From Butyrivibrio sp. LC3010 (GTDB lineage Bacteria; Bacillota; Clostridia; Lachnospirales; Lachnospiraceae), in NCBI RefSeq assembly GCF_000424385.1, contig NZ_AUJU01000007.1:1-64000 (forward strand): a stretch of 64,000 bases of DNA, read 5' to 3'. Position numbers and translations under genes: made by a program. The number at the start of each line of letters is the position of its first letter. The stretch's first letter is position 1. Shown piece by piece: positions 1 to 8,087 of this stretch. Under the pieces are notes generated by a model. That model was not told the origin of the DNA, ran no database searches, and saw only the letters and a program-made list of their open reading frames with translations.

Positions 1-1
1 T

Positions 2-83
2 GGATGGCTTCCCGAGTGGCCAAAGGGGACAGACTGTAAATCTGCTGCAAATTGCTTCGGTGGTTCGAATCCACCGCCATCCA
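2..83 (+). tRNA. tRNA-Tyr (anticodon GTA)
   Basis: The acceptor arms GGATGGC and GCCATCC pair and enclose a long variable arm of the class II type. The anticodon loop reads CTGTAAA, giving anticodon GTA for tyrosine, and the T arm GGTTCGAATCC is intact. CCA may be partly encoded (the sequence ends TCCATT). It is the first of three closely spaced tRNAs that probably share a transcript starting left of the window. Confidence 0.95.
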
Positions 84-96
84 TTCAATTAAATAT

Positions 97-170
97 CGCG
101 GGGTGGAGCAGTCTGGAAGCTCGTCGGGCTCATAACCCGAAGGTCATAGGTTCAAATCCTGTCCCCGCTA
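97..170 (+). tRNA. initiator tRNA-Met (anticodon CAT)
   Basis: Anticodon loop CTCATAA gives CAT. The anticodon stem ends in three consecutive G-C pairs (TCGGG/CCCGA) and the first acceptor position is an unpaired C opposite T (C1.U72). Both are hallmarks of bacterial initiator tRNA, so this is formyl-methionine initiator rather than elongator Met. It lies 13 bp after tRNA-Tyr and 8 bp before tRNA-Phe. Confidence 0.93.
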
Positions 171-178
171 CTCAATTT

Positions 179-251
<73 letters not shown>

Positions 252-489
252 TCTTTTTTATTAATTTATTTAGCAGTTCGCATTTATTTCAAGTTAGTTT
301 TAATAGTTTAGTTATTGCCTGAGAAATATAGGACAAAGGTATCAAATATCGGAATAATTTTATTAGGTTTAAAGTTTTAGAATGAAAAAAAATATTTTAT
401 AGCATGCAAATTTATTATTTTTTTGTTGATATATCTATAAAACCCTTATAAAATTAAATTCGGATTTACTTAAAGGGGCGGTATTTTAA

Positions 490-1023
490 ATGACTAGACA
501 GGAAAAATTTGAAAGACATAAGAAAATCAGAGAATTACTTCATAAACATGGGAAGGAAATTCTTTCATCAAGATCTTTTATTTTATCACATGGGTTTATT
601 CAACATGGAGACATGTCAGTATATGAACATAGCATAAATGTTGCTGATCGGGCATTACGTATAAATAGATTCTTACATGTAAAATGTAAAGAAAGAGAAT
701 TGGTACGAGGTGCACTTCTCCACGATTACTTCTTATACGATTGGCATAAGGATGGTAAGGATAAGGGTAATGTACATCCAAAATTGCATGGATTTTTTCA
801 TCCGGGAACGGCTCTAAAAAATGCTAGTAGGGATTTTGTATTGACACCTCGTGAGAAGGACATAATCAAGAAGCATATGTGGCCATTGACTATCGTTCCA
901 CCTCTTTGCAGGGAGGCATGGGTAGTAACCTTAGCTGATAAGTATTGCTCTACTATGGAGACACTCGGTCTTCATAAGGCTAAGATTAAAGTGAAATATA
1001 TAGATATTCCTGAGCAAGATTAA
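490..1023 (+). CDS. HD-domain phosphohydrolase family protein
   Basis: A 177-residue soluble protein with the metal-binding HD pattern: His47 (YEHSINVA), His78-Asp79 (LLHDY), His86, His129 (IKKHMWP) and Asp150 (LADKYC). HD proteins of this size hydrolyse phosphate esters of nucleotides or related compounds; the substrate cannot be read from sequence. No membrane segment or signal peptide is visible. An AAAGGGG ribosome site lies about 12 bp before the ATG. It stands alone between the tRNAs and a terminator, so it looks monocistronic. Family call is good, function unknown. Confidence 0.8.
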   Translation: MTRQEKFERHKKIRELLHKHGKEILSSRSFILSHGFIQHGDMSVYEHSINVADRALRINRFLHVKCKERELVRGALLHDYFLYDWHKDGKDKGNVHPKLHGFFHPGTALKNASRDFVLTPREKDIIKKHMWPLTIVPPLCREAWVVTLADKYCSTMETLGLHKAKIKVKYIDIPEQD

Positions 1024-1031
1024 ATATAATA

Positions 1032-1075
1032 ATCTCTATCAGGCTCTCTTTAGATGGGCTTGGTAGAGATTTTTT
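1032..1075 (+). terminator. Terminator of the HD-domain gene
   Basis: The arms ATCTCTATCA and TGGTAGAGAT pair with one G-T wobble and are followed by a T run, 8 bp after the stop codon. Confidence 0.75.
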
Positions 1076-1162
1076 GTTGTTTTCTTATAATTTAAGACTG
1101 AAAAAATGGATGATACTTTATTACTTACAACAAGCTCCATTAGATGTCATTAAAACCATGCT

Positions 1163-1180
1163 AGGTCTAGTATAAGACCT
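1163..1180. repeat. Small perfect hairpin AGGTCT/AGACCT
   Basis: Six-base arms around a six-base loop (AGTATA), within the gene-free stretch between the HD gene and pckA. There is no T run, so a terminator role is not supported. Confidence 0.4.
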
Positions 1181-1211
1181 GAAAATACGTTGACAAATAT
1201 TCTGCCTAAAA

Positions 1212-1435
1212 CAAAAAATAATATGAGGAGGGGATCAGGTCAAGATTTATGTCTAAACAAAAATCGATTTGACAAGATAACCAAGACAAGGCTTTTACTC
1301 AAAAAACAATATGATGGAGGTAACAAAGTCAAAATCTCTGCTGAAACCAAAATCAATTAGACACGGTAATTAAAACAAGATTTCTGTTCAAAAAAAATCC
1401 ACTTGACGAGGTAACCAGGTCAAGTGGATTTTGTA
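1212..1435. repeat. Degenerate ~45-bp tandem repeats ending in the pckA terminator
   Basis: About five decayed units of roughly 45 bp follow one another, each with an A-rich start, a TTGAC-like word, a GAGGTAACCA-like centre and a GTCAAG-like word. The last unit, next to pckA, is the only one that is a perfect hairpin. No coding potential is apparent. This accounts for most of the gene-free stretch 1076-1472. Confidence 0.55.
1392..1433 (-). terminator. pckA terminator
   Basis: On the minus strand a perfect hairpin with arms AAAATCCACTTGAC and GTCAAGTGGATTTT is followed by a run of T. It lies about 40 bp downstream of the pckA stop codon. Confidence 0.85.
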
Positions 1436-1472
1436 ACTTATGAATTCTTACTTATGTTATAAGTAAATAATA

Positions 1473-3086
1473 TTAAAGCTTAGGGCCAGCAGCTACAAGA
1501 GCCTTACCAGCATCGTTGCCTTCATATTTCTTGAAGTTCTTTGTGAATCTCTCTGCAAGATCCTTAGCCTTAGCTTCCCATTCAGAAGCATCTGCATAAG
1601 TATCACGAGGATCAAGGATTGCAGGATCAACACCCGGAAGAGATGTAGGTACTTCGAAATCGAAGATCGGGATCTTCTTTGTCTCAGCCTTGTTTACATC
1701 GCCATTAAGGATTGCATCGATGATTCCACGAGTATCCTTGATGGAAATTCTCTTACCTGTGCCGTTCCAACCTGTGTTAACAAGGTATGCCTTAGCACCA
1801 GACTTCTGCATCTTCTTAACAAGTTCTTCACCGTACTTTGTAGGATGAAGCTCAAGGAATGCCTGGCCGAAGCAAGCTGAGAATGTAGGTGTGGGCTCTG
1901 TGATACCACGCTCTGTACCAGCAAGCTTAGCTGTGAATCCTGAAAGGAAGTAGTACTGTGTCTGCTCAGGTGTAAGAATTGATACAGGAGGAAGTACACC
2001 GAATGCATCAGCTGAAAGGAAGATAACATTCTTAGCGTCAGGACCTGCAGAAATCTTATTAACCTTCTGAACAATATTATCAATGTGGTTGATAGGATAA
2101 GAAACACGAGTATTCTCTGTAACGCTCTTATCATCAAAATCAATCTTACCATCATCAGCTACAGTAACGTTCTCAAGAAGAGCATCTCTCTTGATTGCGT
2201 TGTAGATGTCAGGTTCAGCATCCTTGTCGAGGCCGATAACCTTTGCATAGCAACCACCTTCAAAGTTGAATACACCGTTGTCATCCCAACCGTGCTCGTC
2301 ATCACCGATAAGAAGTCTCTTAGGATCTGTTGAAAGAGTTGTCTTACCTGTTCCGGAAAGACCAAAGAAGATAGCAGTGTTCTTACCTTCCATATCTGTA
2401 TTAGCTGAGCAGTGCATGGAAGCCATGCCCTTAAGAGGAAGGTAATAGTTCATCATAGAGAACATACCCTTCTTCATCTCTCCGCCGTACCATGTGTTAA
2501 TAATAACCTGCTCACGGCTTGTGATATTGAAAGCTACGCAAGTCTCAGAATTAAGACCAAGCTCCTTATAGTTCTCAACCTTTGCCTTTGAAGCATTGTA
2601 TACTACAAAATCAGGCTTGAAATCAGCGAGTTCTTCATCTGAAGGCTGGATGAACATGTTCTTAATGAAATGTGCCTGCCAAGCTACTTCAACGATGAAA
2701 CGAACTGCCATGCGAGAATCTTTGTTTGCACCGCAGAATGCGTCAACAACGAAAAGTCTCTTATCGCAAAGCTCTTTCTTAGCGATTTCCTTAACTGTAT
2801 TCCAAGTCTCTTCAGTCATAGGGTGGTTATCATTCTTATATTCTTCAGATGTCCACCAAACTGTATCCTTAGAGTTAGCATCCATAACGATGTATTTATC
2901 TTTAGGAGAACGTCCTGTATAGATACCAGTCATTACGTTAACGGCGCCAAGCTCAGTCTCCTGACCCTTTTCATAACCTGTAAGATCTGACTTCATTTCT
3001 TCTTCGTATAAAAGCTCATAAGAAGGGTTGTGAACAATCTCAGTTGTTCCGGTAATACCGTACTGTGTTAAATTGATTTCTGCCAT
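1473..3086 (-). CDS. pckA: Phosphoenolpyruvate carboxykinase (ATP)
   Basis: A full-length, 537-residue ATP-type PEP carboxykinase, interconverting oxaloacetate + ATP with PEP + CO2 + ADP in the cytoplasm. The substrate-binding arginine motif TGRSPKDK lies near residue 59, the kinase P-loop [10 protein letters not shown] at 242-251 and the metal-binding GDDEHGW at 261-267. In rumen-type Lachnospiraceae the enzyme usually runs in the CO2-fixing direction; that is family knowledge, not visible here. An AAAGGAG ribosome site lies 8 bp before the ATG. The gene is monocistronic, with its own promoter and terminator. Confidence 0.97.
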   Translation of the reverse strand: MAEINLTQYGITGTTEIVHNPSYELLYEEEMKSDLTGYEKGQETELGAVNVMTGIYTGRSPKDKYIVMDANSKDTVWWTSEEYKNDNHPMTEETWNTVKEIAKKELCDKRLFVVDAFCGANKDSRMAVRFIVEVAWQAHFIKNMFIQPSDEELADFKPDFVVYNASKAKVENYKELGLNSETCVAFNITSREQVIINTWYGGEMKKGMFSMMNYYLPLKGMASMHCSANTDMEGKNTAIFFGLSGTGKTTLSTDPKRLLIGDDEHGWDDNGVFNFEGGCYAKVIGLDKDAEPDIYNAIKRDALLENVTVADDGKIDFDDKSVTENTRVSYPINHIDNIVQKVNKISAGPDAKNVIFLSADAFGVLPPVSILTPEQTQYYFLSGFTAKLAGTERGITEPTPTFSACFGQAFLELHPTKYGEELVKKMQKSGAKAYLVNTGWNGTGKRISIKDTRGIIDAILNGDVNKAETKKIPIFDFEVPTSLPGVDPAILDPRDTYADASEWEAKAKDLAERFTKNFKKYEGNDAGKALVAAGPKL

Positions 3087-3117
3087 TTCTTTAACTCCTT
3101 TTCTTTTTCTATTGTGA

Positions 3118-3191
3118 TAGCTGATGTTAAGTAATAATCAGCTAAACGCCCATACACTACATTATACAATATTCTGTTAGAAAAATAACAA
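3118..3191 (-). promoter_or_regulatory. pckA promoter with leader hairpin
   Basis: On the minus strand TTGTTA (3186-3191) and TATAAT (3161-3166) make a candidate promoter with a long 19-bp spacer. Downstream, in the predicted leader, the inverted repeat TAGCTGAT/ATCAGCTA (3118-3144, 11-bp loop) lies about 30 bp before the start codon and could be an operator or RNA hairpin. Confidence 0.5.
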
Positions 3192-3275
3192 AAATAATAG
3201 AAATTTAACAAATACTTTAAAATATGGATAAAGTGATAGAAAACTTAAAAAACTTAAAACAGAGCAATTTATGAA

Positions 3276-3305
3276 GATACATTGGAAACTGAAATAGGTT
3301 ATAAT
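3276..3305 (+). promoter_or_regulatory. Possible promoter of the AraC-type membrane regulator
   Basis: TATAAT at 3300-3305 is a good -10 box; the best -35 candidate (GATACA, 3276-3281) is weak, with an 18-bp spacer. With the pckA promoter it explains the 316-bp divergent gap, in which I see no gene. Confidence 0.35.
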
Positions 3306-3402
3306 ATTAGAATAGCGGAGAGTTTGTGAAAATTTTTCTCTTTTAATCTAAATCTTTAGGAATCTGCTCGCTATATGAACTATTTCTTCCGGGAGTTAAT
3401 AA

Positions 3403-5460
3403 ATGCTTGAACGAATTTCGAAATATCTGAAGCATCGACCTCTTCTAAGGAGGTGGCTTTTATTTGGGCTGATAATCATTCTTCTTACAGGCATTGGAAT
3501 GATTTCTTCAGCTTTTTTTCTGGTACATGAATTATATACAAAAGAGAAAGATCTTCAGGAAAAACTGGTAAGAGAAAAGGCATCAGGAGTGGAAAGTGTT
3601 TGTGAGGAGGTTGTACTTGGCGCTCAAACTTTTATATCAAATAGTATGATCAAGGTGACTGCTAAAAGGCATGATGAGACAGTAGAAGACAGGATGAGAA
3701 TATCTGAACTGTCAAAACTTATGGATGAGTATAGCGCAATTCACAAAACATTTGGAAAGATGTTCCTGTTTTTCCCGGGAGGCCGTCCTTCTGCGTTAAC
3801 CATGGGGGAATTCATTTATCTTGATAAGGGGATTCATGTAATTTCTGGTCTGGATATTGATGCTGATATTAATAAAAAATTATTTGAAGATGATCTTTAC
3901 AGCAAATTTAAAATTGTTGGAGTAAAAGATGACAAGCAACTTTATTACTCAATGTCTACACAGTATGCAGATTCATTTGATAATCAGGAAGCAGTACTAT
4001 TAATTAAACTAGATAAAAATGAAATACGCGGTATCTTGAATGACGTACAAAAGGTGTATCTTGTTGCTGATGATGGAGATTATATTTCCTTTGGTGATGA
4101 GGAATATAGCGATGAGTTTATCTCAAAATGTTTTTCATCAGATGGGCAGAGCATAATAGATAAAAAACTCGTGTATTCCTATGAAATAGGAAAGTATGGA
4201 CTTAAATTCGTTGCTGTTAATGATATAGAGACTGCAAGAGCTTCAATTCAACCTTTCATAATAGGTGTTATTGTATACGGATTCGGACTGCTATTACTTA
4301 TCGGAATTGCACTGACTCATATGATGAGGGCTCAGTACAGGCCGATTGAATCCCTGATAGAGTTTATGGAAGATCATGATATGGGTGAGAATTCAGGGCA
4401 GAACGATGAATTTCAACGAATAGAGAGTTGGATAAGTAATGCAATTAATAGTCTTGAGGTGTCGGAAAATGAATTCAGGAAATTCAAGAGTGATAATGAA
4501 ACAAGGCTTATCAAGTTACTTAATTATGGAGTTGATACAATTGAAGGTAATAATGAAGAAAACAGATATCTGGTCATAAGTTATGATATAGATAATCCTA
4601 CTGATAAGCCGATGGAGCAAAAGGAAAGAGATCAGATATGGTTCATAATACACAATGTATCAGAGGAACTTATAGGAAAAGAGCATCTCTTGATTACGGG
4701 CGGTTTGGCTCATTGGTTCTATAATATAGTAATGCTTACCGGGGAAAATGATATATCATTTTCTGAACTGACCGAAAAGCTTAATACAGTATGCAGCTTT
4801 ATTAGAGAGAAATTTGATATAGCTCTTGTTGCAAATGTTTCTGATATTCATCATGGAATTAATTCTATTCCCGCAGCAAACAGAGAATCCATGATTGTAA
4901 GAGAGTATAGAATTTATGTAGGTGTACTTAAAAATGTAGCATTTTATAAAGAATTGTCTCTTGATGATGATGGCAAAGCTACTCTTACAAGCTGGGATCA
5001 AATGGAACAGATCCAAAACATGTATCGAATGCATAGAGGAATTGAAGCCCAGAGTATGCTGGACGAAATTGTTAATGCAGCGGTAGAGAGCAGTAAAGAT
5101 ATAAATAATAATGAAGTATTGGAACATGAAAGTAACGGAAAGACTATCCAGCTTGTGGAGAAAGCAAGAGAATATGTGGATAAGCAGTTTTCAGATAAAG
5201 ATATGAATGTTAACAGTGTTGCGAATGAACTTAATGTCAACAATTCATATCTTTCAAGAACATTTAAGCAGGTTTATGGTATTGGAATGCTTGAATATAT
5301 AAATAATGTAAGACTCGAAAATGCTGAAGCACTGATGGAAAAGGGATGCACAGTTAAAGATGCAGCTGACAAGGTTGGATTTACTACGCCAAGACCACTA
5401 ATCAGATGCTTTAGGGAAAAGCATGGGACAACTCCCGGAGATTATTATAAAAGTAAATAA
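3403..5460 (+). CDS. Membrane-bound AraC-family regulator with extracellular sensor
   Basis: This 685-residue protein has a transmembrane segment at about 17-42, an external sensor region, a second transmembrane segment at about 284-306, a middle cytoplasmic region and a C-terminal pair of AraC helix-turn-helices at about 585-680 (VNSVANELNVNNSYLSRTFK). This architecture is typical of one-component regulators that sit next to LplABC/YtcQ-type sugar transporters in Firmicutes. It most likely senses the sugar handled by the transporter just downstream and activates it (inference). A GGGAG site precedes the ATG by 8 bp. It ends at its own terminator. Confidence 0.88.
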   Translation: MLERISKYLKHRPLLRRWLLFGLIIILLTGIGMISSAFFLVHELYTKEKDLQEKLVREKASGVESVCEEVVLGAQTFISNSMIKVTAKRHDETVEDRMRISELSKLMDEYSAIHKTFGKMFLFFPGGRPSALTMGEFIYLDKGIHVISGLDIDADINKKLFEDDLYSKFKIVGVKDDKQLYYSMSTQYADSFDNQEAVLLIKLDKNEIRGILNDVQKVYLVADDGDYISFGDEEYSDEFISKCFSSDGQSIIDKKLVYSYEIGKYGLKFVAVNDIETARASIQPFIIGVIVYGFGLLLLIGIALTHMMRAQYRPIESLIEFMEDHDMGENSGQNDEFQRIESWISNAINSLEVSENEFRKFKSDNETRLIKLLNYGVDTIEGNNEENRYLVISYDIDNPTDKPMEQKERDQIWFIIHNVSEELIGKEHLLITGGLAHWFYNIVMLTGENDISFSELTEKLNTVCSFIREKFDIALVANVSDIHHGINSIPAANRESMIVREYRIYVGVLKNVAFYKELSLDDDGKATLTSWDQMEQIQNMYRMHRGIEAQSMLDEIVNAAVESSKDINNNEVLEHESNGKTIQLVEKAREYVDKQFSDKDMNVNSVANELNVNNSYLSRTFKQVYGIGMLEYINNVRLENAEALMEKGCTVKDAADKVGFTTPRPLIRCFREKHGTTPGDYYKSK

Positions 5461-5629
5461 TTGAAACGGAGGCATCATAAGACTTCTCAGATGAAACAGA
5501 TAAAATCATATATAAGCAATGTGGTTAAGTATCAGAGAGACAACATAATAAAGCTTGTAGGATGAAGTAAGCAAAAAGTGAATATGTAAAGTTAGGTAAT
5601 CGATATTCGTGAGGGTTTCCTAAAGTTTG

Positions 5630-5667
5630 AAACAGACCAGGGGTTGTTAAATCTTTGGTCTGTTTTG
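5630..5667 (+). terminator. Terminator of the AraC-type membrane regulator
   Basis: Perfect arms AAACAGACCA and TGGTCTGTTT with a 16-base loop and a short T run, about 170 bp after the stop codon. Confidence 0.8.
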
Positions 5668-5670
5668 ATG

Positions 5671-5760
5671 TTGAGCAGGATACTTGGCGAGGTTTTTCAC
5701 GAGCTTAGTGCGAGCCAGGCAAGTCCGCTTGACGAGGTATTATCGAATCTGGTGGACCAT
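5671..5760. repeat. Hairpin-pair repeat (CTTGGCGAGG / CTTGACGAGG type)
   Basis: Two imperfect hairpins in a row, each with a CGAGGT-containing loop: one around TACTTGGCGAGG...CTTAGTGCG and one around CGCTTGACGAGG...TCTGGTGG. The same kind of unit recurs at 11504, 25993, 35507 and in decayed form at 1212. It starts just after the regulator's terminator. Confidence 0.6.
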
Positions 5761-6005
5761 GTAGAGCAGGGCACGATTTCTGATAAAAAATGCAGGGAAA
5801 ATGCCTAATTATTGCTATCTTTTTAGCTATTATTGTCTTTTTTTTGCAGATGTACCATTTTTTACTTTATGCCAAAAATCGTACATAAGAGTAAAAAAGA
5901 GGTTCTTTTGCCAAAAGTACTACAACAGTATACTTACAATAAATTTAGGGCTAAGGCCCGGGAGAGAACGGAGAAGAAGAGGAAAGGAAAAGGAGTTTAT
6001 AAGTT
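5761..6005 (+). promoter_or_regulatory. Upstream region of the LplB-type operon
   Basis: This stretch carries two direct copies of a GCCAAAA-containing word (5871 and 5910) and a weak promoter candidate, TTGCCA (5908-5913) and TATACT (5929-5934), with a short 15-bp spacer. The repeats are candidate sites for the neighbouring AraC-type regulator. No gene is seen here. Confidence 0.35.
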
Positions 6006-7031
6006 ATGGAGCAGGTAATGGGTAAAGAAAAACTTATATATTCTGAAAGAGGGCAGAATCGTAAAAAAGAAAAAAATGCTATTCCCTCTACAGGATATGT
6101 TGAGCATGCAGGGTTCGCGGGGTTTGTTCATAATTTGAAAACGGACATCACCAGAAACAAGGTTATATACATTATGTGTATACCAATAGTAGTCTGGTAC
6201 ATTATTTTTCATTATATTCCAATGGCAGGAATCATGATGGCATTTCAGAAATACACTCCTGCGCTTGGGATAACAGGAAGCCCCTGGGTGGGACTTGATA
6301 ATTTTACAAGATTTTTTACAGGACCTTACTTTTTTAGATTACTTAGAAATACAGCAATGATAGGTGTCTTGGATGTAGTATTTGGTTTTCCTGCACCGAT
6401 CATTTTTGCACTTCTTCTTAATGAGGTAAGAACAAAATTTTTCAAAAAGACAATTCAGACAGTATCTTATATGCCTTACTTCATATCAATGGTTGTTGTA
6501 TGTGGACTTATAGTTGATTTCACACAGAGTGGGGGACTTATCTCTAATGTAATTGCAAAGCTTACACATACATCAGTACAGAATCTTTTAGCTGACCCGG
6601 CAAATTATTGGGCAATTCATATCGCATCAAATATTTGGCAGGGAATGGGATATGGATCAATTATCTATATAGCTGCTCTTTCAGGAGTAGATCAGCAGCT
6701 TTATGAGGCAGCAGTACTTGATGGAGCATCCAGATGGCAGAGATGCATCCATATTACAATACCTTCAATTTTACCGACAATTATGATCATGCTCATCTTG
6801 AGAATGGGATCACTACTGCAGGTAGGAGCAGATAAAATACTTCTTCTTTATACACCTGCAACTTATGAAACTGCAGATGTTATAAGTACTTATATTTATC
6901 GTTGTGGTCTTCAGCAGTATGATTACGGATTTTCAACAGCAGTTGGTTTGTTCAATTCAATAATTGGAACTACATTCCTTTTAGTAACTAACGCTATTTC
7001 AAAGAAATATACAGAATCAAGTTTATTCTGA
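6006..7031 (+). CDS. Sugar ABC transporter permease, LplB type
   Basis: A 341-residue inner-membrane permease with six or so hydrophobic segments after a ~45-residue cytoplasmic N-terminus. The EAA loop that docks the ATPase reads EAAVLDGASRWQ. Sequence style (PMAGIMMAFQ, near residue 70) fits the LplB/YtcQ-associated branch of carbohydrate uptake permeases. An AGGAG site lies 10 bp before the chosen ATG; a second in-frame ATG at 6018 is possible. It forms an operon with the next permease and lipoprotein. No ATPase gene is present in the cluster. Confidence 0.9.
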   Translation: MEQVMGKEKLIYSERGQNRKKEKNAIPSTGYVEHAGFAGFVHNLKTDITRNKVIYIMCIPIVVWYIIFHYIPMAGIMMAFQKYTPALGITGSPWVGLDNFTRFFTGPYFFRLLRNTAMIGVLDVVFGFPAPIIFALLLNEVRTKFFKKTIQTVSYMPYFISMVVVCGLIVDFTQSGGLISNVIAKLTHTSVQNLLADPANYWAIHIASNIWQGMGYGSIIYIAALSGVDQQLYEAAVLDGASRWQRCIHITIPSILPTIMIMLILRMGSLLQVGADKILLLYTPATYETADVISTYIYRCGLQQYDYGFSTAVGLFNSIIGTTFLLVTNAISKKYTESSLF

Positions 7032-7114
7032 TAAAGAACATTAGATCAGTAAGAAAAATTTAAGTGGTCATTATAGAAACTATCTATATCATGACTTTGA
7101 TTGGAGGATTCAAA

Positions 7115-8014
7115 ATGGTAGTAAAAAAGACAATTGGTGATTGGATTTTTGATTCACTGAACTACTTGCTTCTTGCATTTATAGCATTCTTATGTGTGGT
7201 TCCGATTATCCATGTATGCTTTGCATCAATTTCAGAGCCGGCTCTGGTAGATAAGGCATCAAGTTTTATATTGTTGCCACTGGGTAAGCCTTCACTAAAT
7301 GCTTACAAGATCATTATGAGGTATAAGAACATCTGGATTGGATATAGAAACACAATTTTTTATGTGATAATGCAGTGTCTTATCACAAGCGTACTTTCGG
7401 TAATTGCGGGATATATTACATCAAGAAAAAGATTCCGTTACAGAAATGCACTAATGATGTTTCTTGCTTTTACAATGCTTTTCAACGGTGGAATGATCCC
7501 TACATATATGGTAGTAAACAGGCTTGGACTTCTTAATACAAGAGCTGCACTTCTTATTCCTCAGGCGATGGGTGTTTTCTACATAATCATCATGAGAACA
7601 GCGATTCAGGCTATACCGGATTCTTTGGAAGAATCAGCAAGAATGGATGGTGCTGGTGAATTAACAATCATGTTCAATATTATTTTGCCTCTTTGTAAGG
7701 CGACTTTTGCGGTAATAATACTGTTTATCGCTGTAGGAAAGTGGAATGAATGGTTCTCAGCACTTTTGTATTTACCGACAGCAAGGGATAAATATCCTCT
7801 TCAGATGTTCATGAGAGAGATCCTTATTTCCGCACAGAACTCTACTAATTCTGTTACAGCAAATGCAGGTGACCTTATGGATAATGCTCAGATGTATAAG
7901 ACGCTTGTTAAGTATGGTTCAATTGTAGTTTCAACACTTCCTATACTGATGATTTATCCTTTCTGCCAGAAATATTTTGTATCAGGTGTAATGGTTGGAT
8001 CTGTAAAGGGATGA
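7115..8014 (+). CDS. Sugar ABC transporter permease, LplC type
   Basis: A 299-residue permease of the LplC branch with six predicted membrane helices and the EAA motif EESARMDGAGEL. The ATG at 7115 was chosen over an upstream GTG at 7064 because GGAGG lies 8 bp before it and the N-terminus then matches the family length. It partners the permease ending at 7031 to form the translocation pore; the substrate is unknown. Confidence 0.9.
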   Translation: MVVKKTIGDWIFDSLNYLLLAFIAFLCVVPIIHVCFASISEPALVDKASSFILLPLGKPSLNAYKIIMRYKNIWIGYRNTIFYVIMQCLITSVLSVIAGYITSRKRFRYRNALMMFLAFTMLFNGGMIPTYMVVNRLGLLNTRAALLIPQAMGVFYIIIMRTAIQAIPDSLEESARMDGAGELTIMFNIILPLCKATFAVIILFIAVGKWNEWFSALLYLPTARDKYPLQMFMREILISAQNSTNSVTANAGDLMDNAQMYKTLVKYGSIVVSTLPILMIYPFCQKYFVSGVMVGSVKG

Positions 8015-8087
8015 CGCAACGAAAATCTAATATTTGATGAAAAAAGAAAACATTTTAAGTTAAAATATGAAAGAGAGGTTTATGTTT

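Noticed and set aside
5491..5565. A 24-codon reading frame after the AraC-type membrane regulator
   Set aside because: The nearest GGAGG is about 17 bp upstream, too far; the peptide has no recognisable feature. It may be a remnant but cannot be supported.
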